Origin: Spirogloea muscicola
Taxonomy: Eukaryota; Streptophyta; Zygnematophyceae; Spirogloeales; Spirogloeaceae
Assembly: GCA_009602725.1 (NCBI GenBank)
Contig: WELB01000024.1
Span: 950,402 to 1,012,946 of the forward strand
DNA length: 62,545 nt
Reading direction: 5' to 3'
Part shown: positions 1-10,893 of the stretch, one piece after another
Position numbering within the stretch: the stretch's first letter is position 1
How the letters are laid out: every line of letters starts with the position of its first letter
Made by a program: the position numbers and the translations under genes
Notes under the pieces: generated by a model
The model's input: only the letters and a program-made list of their open reading frames with translations
Databases searched by the model: none
Told to the model about the DNA's origin: nothing

Positions 1-8
1 GGAGGAGG

Positions 9-132
9 ATGCAGAAGGCGGTGGAGTCGGTGCGGGGCGTGTTCAAGCCGCGGCTGACGCCGCAGCAGCAGGTGCGGGAGTGGCAGCGGCGTGTGCGCCA
101 GGAGGCCCGCAACATCGAGCGCCAGATTCGAG
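9..132 (+). pseudogene. VPS24: VPS24/CHMP3 first exon only (ESCRT-III)
   Basis: The 41 codons from the ATG at 9 read as the N-terminus of plant-type VPS24, an ESCRT-III subunit that assembles on endosomal membranes to cut intralumenal vesicles. The diagnostic stretch is the basic helix WQRRVRQEARNIERQIR, followed in the family by an Asp. The exon would end after G132 (phase 1, donor GTTCCA at 133), which fits a G+AC Asp codon. Nothing downstream encodes the rest of VPS24. Instead the frame runs through a GCC tract into a siroheme methyltransferase. Either the gene was broken by a rearrangement or the assembly joined two loci at the repeat. The identity of the fragment is fairly sure; its status is not. 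Confidence 0.75.
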
Positions 133-140
133 GTTCCACC

Positions 141-141
141 C

Positions 142-172
<31 letters not shown>

Positions 173-186
173 AGCCGCCGCCGCCG
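141..186. repeat. (GCC)n tract at the VPS24/SUMT junction
   Basis: Nearly pure GCC repeats with one GCA interruption, read as polyalanine in the open frame. It sits exactly between the VPS24 exon and sequence matching the SUMT N-terminal region, and so is the likely breakpoint. Confidence 0.9.
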
Positions 187-200
187 ATGCCTTCTCCCCG

Positions 201-2311
201 CACGCCAGCGTCTCGCCGTTCACCGAGCGCGACAACCCCGCCGCCGCCTGCTGGAGGCGGCCGACGGGCAGCGCCGAGTCCGAGGACGGAGGCCCGCCGC
301 CGGATCGCGCAGCGGGCGACGACCCCGCCGTGCGGCTGCCGGAGCTCCGCGAGCTCCTGCGCATGCTGCGGCAGCGGCAGGTGGAGGCCTCGGAGGCCTC
401 GGCCTCGGCAGCTGGGCCCGGCAGCGTTTACCTCGTCGGCACTGGGCCCGGCGACCCCGAATTGCTGACGCTCAAGGCCGCGCGGCTCCTGCGCTCCGCC
501 TCCCTCGTCCTCTACGACCGCCTCGTGTCCGCCGACATTTTGGCCATGGCGCACCCTGCTGCCACGCTGCTCTATGTCGGCAAGACCGCCGGCTACCACA
601 GCCGCACGCAGGCGCGCCTCTCTTCTCCTCCGCTGCGCCTGCCTGACCGCAAGCTAGCCACTCAAAGCATCCTGGCGTTTGATTGGAGCCAAGCTGAATT
701 TTCGCGCTTGGTTTTGCCCGTTCTTCAGGCTTTATTTAACAGGCTCCTTGGCTGGCCGCTGCGCAGGACGAGATTCACGAGCTGCTGTTACAGTTTGCCG
801 AGGCGGGGGCCACGGTTGTGCGCCTGAAGGGAGGGGATCCACTGGTGAGGCCCACCGTTGTGCTCCTCAGGATGACAATCATTGCTGCTGCATCAACGAC
901 TCCAAGTCATCTATGCAACACTTTTCAGACGAGACTGCAAGCATGGAGCTTGTAGTACTAGACTAGCAGCTGGATAGTTGGAAGACAGTGAATAAGAAGT
1001 TGGCCAAAGCAGACAGCTCGGCTCCCACAAGCATCTGCCTTGGCTTTGGAATCGAGTCGGGTGTCTGAGTCTCTCATCAGCTCAAATGTCTCACCTTCCA
1101 GGTGTTTGGCAGAGGCGGTGAGGAGATGGAGTACCTGCAAGATCAGGGCATCACTGTGCAGATTGTGCCTGGTGAGGCTACAGCTCCCACTGGCCCGGGT
1201 GCTGAAGTTGTTTCCAATTTGTACTTGGTGAAAGGTGTAGGGGAGGGGAAGTAGGCGGCAGTGCCACGTGAGGCCATAAGCTTGGAACGTCAGTTTAATT
1301 TGTCACGGGTTTCTCGGAGATTGTTGACAGAGTTCATGATATAGGGTTTTCATAGGAGTAAGTTGTTCCGACCAAGAGGGCAGTCGTAGCATGCATGAAC
1401 ACTTGACACTTAGACTGAGCTTCCAAGTGCAGGCATCACAGCAGCATCGGGCATTGCAGCAGAGCTGGGCATTCCCCTAACACACAGGGGCATTGCAAAC
1501 AGGTGGGCATTGCCCTCCATCTCACATGCATGCATGCTTCTACTTCAGGGATTGCTTGTGAACTGCAGGAGAGATGCTTGCTGTGCTCTCTTGAGCTTCC
1601 ATTTGCTTGGAGACTGCCAGGCCCGGTGCAACCAGAGGATGTGCAATATATGTCCAGCTGTGCTGAAGCTGTTTCTGTGTTGCATAACAGTGTGCGCTTC
1701 CTAACCGGCCACTCACGGAAAGGAGGTGAGGACCCTCTGCATGTCGCCGAATCAGCGGCGGACCCGGACTCAACTCTTGTCATATACATGGGCCTTGCCA
1801 CGCTGCCCGGCTTGGCGAATAAGCTCATCATGCACGGCCTCCCTGCCTCAACGCCCGCCGTGGCGATTGAGCGCGGCACGACCCCACAGCAGCGACTTGT
1901 GAGTGCAGGCACTGCATTGCCAAGCCAGCTGACTTTGCAGAAGTCTTAGTTGTGCATCAGATTGTTCAGAGGAGTAGTTTTGCTAGGTGCATGGATGCAG
2001 TCAAGCAGCTTGCTGTCAGTATGGAAGCTACAAGCGACATCGATCTAATGGCTGCTGGAGTTGCTAATAGGACGCTTGATCTGCAGGTCCTTGCAACGTT
2101 GGATCAGCTGCCAGCTTGTGTTGAGGACCAGCAGCTGGTGAGCCCCACGCTGGTGATCATTGGCGGCGTTGTTGCACTCTCTCCACTCTGGCCGCTGCAA
2201 GCGCCCAAGTTCGAAGCCAGCTCTAACATAAAAGGTACTGGCTTGGCGGAGCCCAGAGATAGGTCCTTGCGAATGGCTGACCCAGCTCTGCCTAGTGAGC
2301 ACAGGCGATAG
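201..2311 (+). CDS. UPM1: Uroporphyrinogen-III C-methyltransferase (SUMT), 5' end uncertain
   Basis: SAM-dependent methylation of uroporphyrinogen III to precorrin-2, the branch point to siroheme for nitrite and sulfite reductases; plastid in plants. Exons: up to 611, 767-844, 1102-1171, 1433-1502, 1691-1898, 2087-2311, with phases agreeing throughout. Visible signatures: VYLVGTGPGDPELLTL (SAM-binding P-loop), YDRLVS, GKTAGYHSRTQ, VVRLKGGDP, VFGRGGEE, GITAASGIAAELGIPLTHRG, VRFLTGH, YMGLATLP, AIERGTTPQQ, SPTLVIIG. Homology to plant SUMT begins near SPFTER (about 205), but no in-frame ATG lies between the GCC tract and 363, so the transit peptide and true start are missing or replaced. The first intron appears to start with GC (CAG|GCGCGC at 612). 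From Met at 363 the protein is 299 residues. Confidence 0.9.
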
Positions 2312-3172
2312 CAATCATTTGGGAAGGCCCCGCAGTCACATCTGTGCTTGAGCATAATTAAGACTAGGATGGAAAAAAACCTTGAAGGACTATGGTTTAG
2401 GGTTGTGATGGGCATCACAAAGCCTATCAATCACCCCTGGTTATTACCAGCTCTTGGCCAGGAAGGCCCTCCTTGTCCAATTTGGGCTTAAAGAGCATGC
2501 TGATCGCCCCTAGTACTATCTCCTGACCAGGAGGACACTTGTTGCCCCTTTTAGCTCCCGCCAATCACCTCAAGATTTGCAGGTTATCAGAAAGCAAGTG
2601 CTCTTGTCATTGTGCATCGATTGCAGAGCGCCAATAGTGCCCCAAGTCTGCGGTTGTCTGCCTGGCTCACTCATGCGTGTGCCAGCAGACAGGCCTTCTG
2701 TGAGTCTAGCAAGGCAATTGCTCCACGATACTTCACTTGTCACAATCCTGGAACATAACAATTGCTGACATTACAAAGCTCAACGCGACTGCCAGTAGAG
2801 ATAGCTCACAATGCACCAAGCCCTCTCAGAGCATGAAGTGGCTGTTAAACTGCACAGAATACGATCGAGCTTACTACATCCTTCTTGACTACCCAATATA
2901 GGCACAGCTTATGATCTCCCTGATTAAAAGGAGGTTCAACAATCAAAGGGTTGTGCAAGTTCCACTGCGGAACCTTCACGAGGACCCTGCTTATAGGCAC
3001 ATGTAGGACAAGCAAGGCCAGAATAGGCTTCGCAGCCGATGTATCCGTCTCACCTTGGCAACTGCAGCAGGACTACTGTTGTCAGTGCTGGCAAGGCACA
3101 CAACAGTCACCAAAACAATTATGTGATGCTTATGTTTGTGCATAAATCCAAATATAATGCCCAGGCTGGTAA
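2312..3172. other. Convergent spacer between SUMT and LSM3
   Basis: The 3' flanks of the two convergent genes. I see no coding exon, RNA gene or recognisable repeat in it. Confidence 0.5.
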
Positions 3173-4088
3173 TCATGTACGGAGGGGGGGTGATACGAGG
3201 ATGACGCCATCGCCCCGCACAAAGAGGAATGGCACCTTCCTCTTGGACGTCTGCAAGGGCAGAGTTGCAAACAGGGGGACATTAGCTGATGAGTGCGCCG
3301 GCTACGGGTGGCACACGAGGCATGAGGTAGGGGACTCGTGCTCCAGGAGAGTGCCAGTCATCTACAACTTGGAATAAGCTATGAGGATAAGTGAATCCAT
3401 TGTCCATCCAATAATTGCTGAGCCCCATACTGCCAAGATTGTCAGACCTGAACCCAGCCGCTCATGTCCAAGACCAGCAGACCACTGAGACGGTTCAGGC
3501 GCATTTAGGCGCAGCACCCGCAGCGGCAGCGTCCCAGCTAGGTGTCTATTCAAGGACCCCCTGCTTCGAAGTCCTCTAGGTACTGGTGGTCGTCGCTGGA
3601 GTTCCCAGGCAAAGAGTAACCTAAGATGGGAGCAGCCCACGTGCAAGCGGCCCATGCCCTGCTCACGAGCACACCTACGGCTGTCAGCAGTGCGCGCGCG
3701 CGCGCACCTTAACAATCTCCTCGTACGTCTCGTCGTCGATCTCGACCGTCGTGACGGCCTCGTCAGCGTCGCCCAAGATCATGTTCAGGTGCTGGTCGTA
3801 GGCCTGCAGCAGCAGCAGGCGCGCGGGGCGCAGAACGTAAGCGCCGCGTCGGTGCCAGTAGGACGACGTAGCGGGCCCAGGGCTGGGCCTCCGCGCGGCT
3901 CAGCCGCAGCTCGCAGCTCGCGCCCGCGGCTGGGGTAGGCCCGGCCAGCACTGAAGACGGCGTCGGCGGCGGCAGGCACCCACGTGGAGCTTGCCGCGGA
4001 GCTCGCGGTCGCCGCGCAGCTTGACGTAGATGCGCTCGTCCAGGCTGAGTCGGATGAGGTCCAGCGGCTCCTTCACGGCGCTGTCCTC

Positions 4089-4130
<42 letters not shown>

Positions 4131-4154
4131 GCCGCCGCCAACGGCTGCCGCCAT
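3173..4154 (-). CDS. LSM3: LSm3, U6 snRNA-associated Sm-like protein
   Basis: One subunit of the heptameric LSm2-8 ring that binds the U6 snRNA 3' end in the nucleus and of the LSm1-7 ring for mRNA decapping in the cytoplasm. Exons 3984-4154, 3708-3803 and 3173-3250 give 114 residues, about 15 more than usual because of a polyglycine run after MAAAV. Sm motif 1 is in [20 protein letters not shown] with [12 protein letters not shown]; Sm motif 2 is [15 protein letters not shown]. The start at 4154 is the only ATG before the conserved core. The exon-2 donor runs straight into an alternating (GC)n tract (3692-3706). All splice phases are 0. Confidence 0.96.
4091..4140. repeat. (GGC)n tract coding polyglycine in LSM3
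   Basis: About 16 GGC/GGT codons on the coding (-) strand directly after the LSM3 start. A repeat-length region of low complexity, and also a place where assemblies can mis-join. Confidence 0.9.
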
Positions 4155-6091
4155 TAGTCGACCCCTCCCTCCCGACCCCGGCCTCCGCCGCCCGGCCCCT
4201 CGTCACCTCCTTGCCATGGTGTGGACGCAGCCCGCCGCCGTCTCCGCCGCCTACGCCGCCGCTGCTGCCGCCGCCGCCGCTGCCAGCGCCGGCGGCGGTC
4301 CCGGCGCCGGATGTGCGGGCGGGGCGCTGTCACTGGAGGGGTTCTGGATTTGCAGGAAAGTAGGGTTCCGAAACCCCTGCAGAATCTCAGCCCGCTAACG
4401 CAGTTATGAACGCCCTCTGAAGAAGAAAGCGCGGCCAAATTGACTGGTGGGTTTACCGCCGCTCTTTCAATATCAGCAGCCGAATGCTGTCTTTCTGCCC
4501 CCCAACCTCGCCTCCGGACGGATCTGGCTCTGCCGGGTACTACACTACCCTTACCCGCACATGAAGGCGCGCGGTTCGCATGATGTTGGATGGGTTGCCA
4601 AACCATGCCAGTACTGTTCAGGCACAAGGCAGTGCAAAGATAGAAGAAAAGATAGGGGCTGCACAACGCGAAGCTGTATGCTAAGGGGATATACAGCCCT
4701 TTAAAGGAGAAACGTGTGCATTAAGAGATGGGAGGCCTTGTGTGGCCAAGTACAACGGCAATAAAAGAAGGGCGAGGTCTGTGAAAAGCCAGCCCATAGT
4801 CCATCAGAGCGTCCCGAGTCCAGCAGCCCCGTCAGTGTGAAACGTGGTCGCTGCCGAGACGATGGTACTGCCACTGGGCGACCACTTGGTTCAAGTAGTC
4901 AAATCTTTGGACATCAACATATAGATGCTGGGAGATGCCTGAGCCAACGATCTTGCAAGACCAAAGAAAGAGAAGGGGCTTTTCCGAAGGCGGGAGGGCT
5001 GTAATATGTGTGTCCAAAGGTGTTCCCATGTAGCAAGTCAGAGGCCCCTTTTGATATTGCAACTGCTTGGTGGACACTCATTCTTTGCATCCTTGGGTTG
5101 CCCTGCCCTCCTCCGAGCCTAGAGCCAAAGCTTCATGAAAAGAACTTGCTGACATTCGTAAAGAGTTGCTGACTTTCCGAGCGTGCAGCCTTTTGCTGGT
5201 ACATGCTGTCGCGCCACTGCCCATTCTCATCAAGTTATGGAGTCCATTCCTTCCATCGCTCGTCTCTTTGAACGACATTTGCTGACCGGGTGATTGAAGG
5301 ACAAGACAAGAGAAGGCAGGTGGTCGCAGAAGGCAAGCCCTCACAATGCTGGAAGAGAAGCAACTCTACGGCCTTAAGGAGCGACAACATAGACAGATGC
5401 GACAGACTTGATACGAGTCTCACGCTGTGGAGATGTCTGCCAATGCTCGACTGCACACATACGGAAGGCTGCAGCCTTGGGGTGTCGTGTGCCGAATGGT
5501 GTTACCGGTCATTCGCAACAAGGATATGCCAAGTGGACAGTGCTACTAATGTTTGGCGGTCGTAGACTAGCACACCTTGGCCAGGTCAAATGAGTGCAAG
5601 ATCTCCTGCCCTCCTGCAGGTCCCCTGACTTGTTACCTGCCTATATTTTGCCTCGGTCTTCCATCACCTAAACCTTGATTTCCTGAGAGTAATTGCTGTC
5701 TTTGAAGCCAGGCAGCTCGATGAGGCCTCTGAGTCTACCAATGGAAAGTCAAACGTTGCTGGCATGCAGACCATATATTACCTTCTTCACCAGGTACCAA
5801 GTAATAAAAGAATGTATACAACAGCAGCTGGCCCTGCCAGTCCTTGCAAGGCCTTGTTGGCTGCCGGGCCATGAATGCCAATTATACAAAATCGCTCTGC
5901 ATGAGTAAATCTTTGGTCAAAAGTGACAACAAAGGCCTTGTCCTTCTTATACAAGTGGGGCGCTGAGCTCCTCAGAGCAACTGCCGGCTTAGATTGCTCG
6001 TGACCTTTCTACCAAGTAATGATGATTCTACTCGACCTATGCATAAGTATTTGAGGCTATCACTACTACATGAGCCTAAGGGTGCTGGCTT
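4155..6091. other. Spacer: LSM3 5' region and CPSF30 3' flank
   Basis: The first 250 bases are GC- and Ala-codon-rich, presumably LSM3 leader and promoter. An AATATCAGCAGCCG motif at about 4469-4482 recurs in two other 5' regions. A weak H-type hairpin (GGTCTGTGAAAAGCCAGCCC) lies near 4775-4800. No exon with family similarity was found on either strand. Confidence 0.45.
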
Positions 6092-9000
6092 TCATAAGCC
6101 CAGAAATTCTCCAATGGACCCGCCGTCGTCGCCGCCACGCCTCTCAGGGACAGCCCAGGTTTGCAGACCTCGGGGCCCATCATCCATCCCAGGGTCACCT
6201 TTCCTGCGTCCTTGATCTGCTTGACTTTCCAGACCTTTCTCTTGCGTGGCCCCAGTGCCGTGATTTAGATCTCTGACATAGCCAGCCGGCTCAGACAACG
6301 ACGGCACGGAGGCTGCAGGCTGAGGATCCTTGCCACCTACCATATTGTTGTTGACCTTGGCGCCGCTGCCCCTCCGGTTCCGCTTCCTCTTCCGTGGCTC
6401 GCTCATACTCCGCCCCATCCTTCCACCAACGCCGCTTCCAGGAGGTCCATATGGTGGCCGCGGTGGCAAGCCCATTGGTCTAGTCGGCATCATGCCAGCG
6501 TAGCCGCCAAGCGGTGGCGGGAATGGAGAATAGGCTCCCATCATGGGGTTGGCGGGGTAGCTGCCAAAAGGGCCCCCGTCGCGGCCATACATGCCATTAC
6601 CACGGGGTGGGAGCATGTACTCTGCTCCAGGTGGACCCATGGGCCCCCGCCCGACCAGATGCGGCGCATACGGAGGACCATTGCCGAACGCGGAGCCCAA
6701 GAAGCCCGGCCCGCTTGCAAGTCCATACTGGGGTCGCAGCCCAGCGCCAAAGCCGGGCCCGGCGAGCCCTGCGCCGGCTGGCGCCGCGAGGAAGTTGCCA
6801 CCGGCCATCATTGCGGGATCGTAACCGTCAGCAGGGCCTATGCCGGGAAGATAGCCATTTGTCATCTGGCTGCCCTGCACTCTTGCCATGCCCGGCCTCC
6901 CATTGCCCACCCCCCCAAACGAAGATGGTGGCCTGCCTGACACCTCCTCACCTCCCTCAACGTCGTCCTCCTCCTCGTCGCCATCATCCTCCTCGTCATC
7001 ATCATCCTCCACCATGTCATCTGCTGGCCTGTCACGGCCACCTTCCACGCCGTCCGGCTCCTCGGCTTGCGGTGGCATGGTGCCCGCTCTTGGGGCAGCT
7101 CCAACCATTGGCCCTCCAGCACTCATCCCCTCCCTTCGCAGCCTCTCCTCGATCTGCGTCCTCTCAGCAGCAACAGCCAGACCCTGCAGCACATGATAAG
7201 AATATGACAACGACAATAAGTGCAGTGTTTGGAATAGGAATGTAGGGCTTTCGGCTGCAGACGCCTGATGCATCACGAAAATATCAAGGGCACTGCCAGG
7301 ACAAAAGGAAGCTTCTATAGTCTGTCAGCGAGGAAGTAAGCAGCAGAATAGCTGAAACAGCAATTCGGCATGCAGCAGGCACTGCTAGGACTGGAGTACC
7401 AATGGACATATGCCAAACAGATGAAGGAGTTTTAGCTGAAGAAGTACCATAAGAGCACTGTCAGGCTCGCTGTAGAAGAGCGACACAAGCTGCTCGCCGA
7501 TACTTGGCTCGACCTCCTGGCAATCTCGGCTGACCTGCGGCAACAAGCAGTGGACATGTCTTCAAGATGAAAGGTGTACTTCGCTGACCCCTTAGCAGAG
7601 ACGTTCCAACAATTGAATCAGTTGGTGATATCTTCAAATCAGCTGGGCATGCTGACCAAAGACTGCACATTGGTTGCAGAAGTCTGTGTGACATCCAGCT
7701 GCAAATTGGAGATCTGAGCGCACCTTGACAGGCATGTTATCGTTGTAAGGGTTCCTCAAGAACTGTGTCTTGTTGAACGACAGGTCTGCCATCTGTACAA
7801 AAGGAAATGCAGGATAATATCAACATACATGCCTGCAGGCTACTCCCAGAATGTGACCCTGACTTTAAATCACAAGTGATACAGAGGACAAAGCCTGCAC
7901 TGGAAGCAGTGGGCTGCGGAAGAGGCCCATGAGTCCAACCTTAAGCCACTTGATGGCAAAGTTGCGTCCATACTGTGCCATGCCCGTTGCCGTCTTCCAC
8001 AATGGCCCTTGAGCAATCGCTCCAATTCGAGTCTGCATCCGTGCAACCCCCTGCCATCCCCAAGTGTTATCATGCCCCTCTTGTTAGCCTTTACAATGCT
8101 CCGCACTTCCAGATGAAGAGATGGCAAGGAGCTACAGCAAGGTCAGGTCATATTTCTCCACATCCAAGTATACAGGTGTTCAGCTTATGGAGAAGCATGA
8201 TGAGTGCGTGTTCTGTAGGCAGCCAGTTAAAAGCTCTGCCACAGCATACCTGAAAGTGCCTAGTCTCGTTAACAGAGAAGGCTAGCAGCACGTTGAGAAC
8301 CATATCGAATGCGTCGTTCAGCTTGCCCTCGTTGTTACGGTGAGTGGCCCACAGCCCCCGCTGCGCCGACAGCTCAAGGTTCTCCACGTTGTTGCTTTTG
8401 ACGACAAAGTACCTGCTACCAATGTGCAACCTTAGTAGATGGTAGTAATCAGCTGCTATCAACACGGGTGGAACCCCACTCTGAAGTCAGTTACGCTACT
8501 GAGATACAATGACCTGATGCTGACGAAGCTGACCTCGTAGGCCCTGGTGGGAGGGGGCTGGAGATTGAAATAAGGTTCGGCAACTGGGTGCTGGCAGGCG
8601 GCGGCGGCTTCTGCTGGGAGGGCCTGCTGGGAGCTGGCTGAGCTCGCGGTGGCGCAGGCACCGCCGCAGACTCGGCGGCGCCGAGGTCGCCAATGTCATC
8701 CCGCGTGGATGGAGCACCGGGGCCCTGCAGCGCGCCTGTGGGAGCCGCGGCTCCTCCTGACGCACCTCTTCCACCTCCGCCTCTCTCACCGCCACCTACA
8801 TGCTCCGCATCGCCTGCTCCCTGCCAGTTGCGTTGGCCCCTCTGCTGGTAGGCAGGGTTTACACCGGCATGCCCGTGGCGCTGCTGGAGCAGCTTGAGGT
8901 GCTGCTCTGGCGGCGGCGGCGGCCCCGGCTGCTTGGCGTGCCTGTACCTGCAGTCGGCTCCATTTGGGCAGAACCCCAACTTGTACCTGGAGGGATCGAA

Positions 9001-10173
9001 ATTGAGCAGAACCACAATTTGTTAGCATTGCATTATATATACAACCATCAAGGGTGATTCTTCTCAGTCAAGACAAGCGCCCAAAGGGCCTCGCTACTAC
9101 GAGTCGATGTAAGAGCATGCCGACAGATCTGCTGTTTCTCATGAGGTTGATATACATGGTCAGTTCTAGCGCAATGGCCAAGGTGACTTGCAGAAGAAAA
9201 GCTCGTGAAGATCCTAAAAGCTAGCCCCTAGGTGACTGCCAGCAAAGGTGACTGTGTCAACTGAAACCAGGGCAGGCTGCAGCAGACACTGCACTGACGT
9301 CTCCAAAACCGGTGCAAATAACAAATCGTCATTCATGAGAAAACAAATTGTTCAGATTGTAGCGTCCTTTGGTCGTCGTCTACTGGGCGAAGCCAACTCT
9401 GTGGAGCAGCCCAGCTGCACCCAAATCATTGCCGCACCTCAGGGCAATTTTATCTCTGGAGACTTACGTCCTGCGCAACTCATTGCGGAGGGGCTCCAGG
9501 AGTGCCAACTAGGCCCCCTACTCTGCCATCGACCACAAGGCCAAACCCAGATCACCGCTGAAGTCGGCCAATGCGAGTCCCTTCTCACCGCCCCAGTGCC
9601 GCCTCTGGGGCTCTAGGCCTCTGGGGCACACGGCATGCTAGAGCATAGTGGCAGCGGCAGCGGCGAGAGAAGGCGCACGGTGCGCATGAATTGAAAGGGA
9701 GGCCAGCTCTAGCCAATACATTGTTGGGGCAAGGGAAGGAGGGAAGGAGGGAGGGGGGCTGGGAGGAGGCCGTGGCGGCAGCGCTGCGGCGGCGGTACAT
9801 ACATGTTGCACTCCTTGACGTCGTCAAAGGTGTGCTTGTAGGGGCAGTCGGCCTCGTGGCATTCGCCCCACTTGGCGTAGAAGCGGCAGATGGGCATGCG
9901 GGCCTTGTCCAGCTGGTGCAGGAAGCCGCAAGCATCGCCCTTCATGCACAGGCCCCGCAGCCAGTGGCGGCACACCGTCTGCCGGTAGTTGCGCCGCTGC
10001 GCCGCCGCAGGCGGCGCGCCGCCCTGCTGCCGCTGCTGCTGCTGGTGCTGGTGGTGCTGTGGCGTCTGGCCATGGCCGCCGTCGCCACGCGCCGTCGTTG
10101 GCGGCGCGGCGGCCGCCAGGGCGTCGAGGCCGCCCTCGAAGTCGAAGCTGAGGGACCCCTCGGGGTCGTCCAT
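6092..10173 (-). CDS. CPSF30: CPSF30 with YTH domain (poly(A) factor, m6A reader type)
   Basis: The 30-kDa subunit of the cleavage and polyadenylation specificity factor, in the long plant form that adds an m6A-binding YTH domain. Seven exons with consistent phases: 9803-10173, 8534-8986, 8250-8412, 7940-8050, 7724-7792, 7448-7534, 6092-7183; 781 residues. The start at 10173 gives MDDPEGSLSFDFEGGLDAL, the family N-terminus; the longer upstream frame has no ATG. Three CCCH fingers follow (CRHWLRGLCMKGDACGFLH; CRFYAKWGECHEADCPYKH; CNMYKLGFCPNGADCRYRH). The YTH domain spans about residues 275-420, with likely aromatic-cage residues W296 and W347 and possibly Y356. Then come an acidic stretch and a Gly/Pro/Met-rich tail ending in a basic RKRKRNRR segment. 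Nuclear. The gene is divergent from THO1. Confidence 0.96.
9664..9729 (+). repeat. R element, partial copy in CPSF30 intron 1
   Basis: Matches the dispersed R repeat (GAGAGAAGGCGC..GGTGCGCATGAA followed by GCCAATACATTGTT). Lies wholly inside intron 1 of CPSF30, outside the main repeat island. Confidence 0.7.
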
Positions 10174-10214
10174 GGCCAGTTGCGCGGCGACGGCCTTCAC
10201 CTCCCGCAGTTCCA

Positions 10215-10251
<37 letters not shown>

Positions 10252-10852
10252 GCCGCCGCAGGCGTCGTCGAGGAGAAAGGCTGGCTGCGGTGCGCCAGCG
10301 ACGACGAACGTGGGTGCTGGTTTCGAAGGAGCAGCTTGGAAGGGTAGCCAGGTGGTGGGCGCGGACGGCCCCCCGACGTCGGGAAGCCGGCCCAGCTCGC
10401 CAATGGCGCTCGCCCCGTGTGAGGCGGTCCGCTCCGCCCGGAACTGTCAACTGTCGCCTGTCGGCGGGCGCCGCTGCCCCCCCCCCTTTCTCTCCCTCTC
10501 TCCCTTTCCCGCCGCTTTTTCGTATATTAACGGGCAAGAGGTCTAGCCTTCAGGGTACCCCTAGGAGTGACACACCCGACATGTTCCCAGTGTTCGTGGT
10601 TGTAGACCGGGTCATCGTCCGCTAGCCGCTACCACTGAATGTCGGTCAGCCCGATCCGCTACAATATTAGCAGCCGCATTCTTCTTCTCTGTCAAAGACA
10701 AGTCGTGTGGATCGAGTGCTGGAGGGCCTGAGAGTAGCTCATCCGAAGGGGGGGAGGGCTAGGAAAAGCCAGCTTGAAGACAGTTGACAAGGTCTGCAGG
10801 GGACCGAAACGCGCTGTCACANCTCCCAGACGCGCCGCGCGCCACCGGCGCC
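10174..10852. promoter_or_regulatory. Divergent 5' region between CPSF30 and THO1
   Basis: The two start codons are 679 bases apart and face away from each other. The region holds a (GGC)n tract (10215-10260), a pyrimidine run near 10478-10507 followed by CGTATATTAACGG, the motif ACAATATTAGCAGCCGC near 10661-10677, a weak H-type hairpin at about 10748-10790, and an undetermined base at 10822. A shared promoter is inferred from layout only. Confidence 0.5.
10215..10260. repeat. (GGC)n tract upstream of the CPSF30 start
   Basis: GGC repeats on the coding strand of CPSF30, about 40 bases before its ATG, so probably in the 5' UTR. Confidence 0.9.
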
Positions 10853-10856
10853 ATGG

Positions 10857-10893
<37 letters not shown>

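Noticed and set aside
9-827. A single 272-residue VPS24-SUMT protein
   Set aside because: Beyond 611 the frame reads intron; the SUMT domain continues in other frames through five more exons. The VPS24 join is treated as a breakpoint, not a normal gene.
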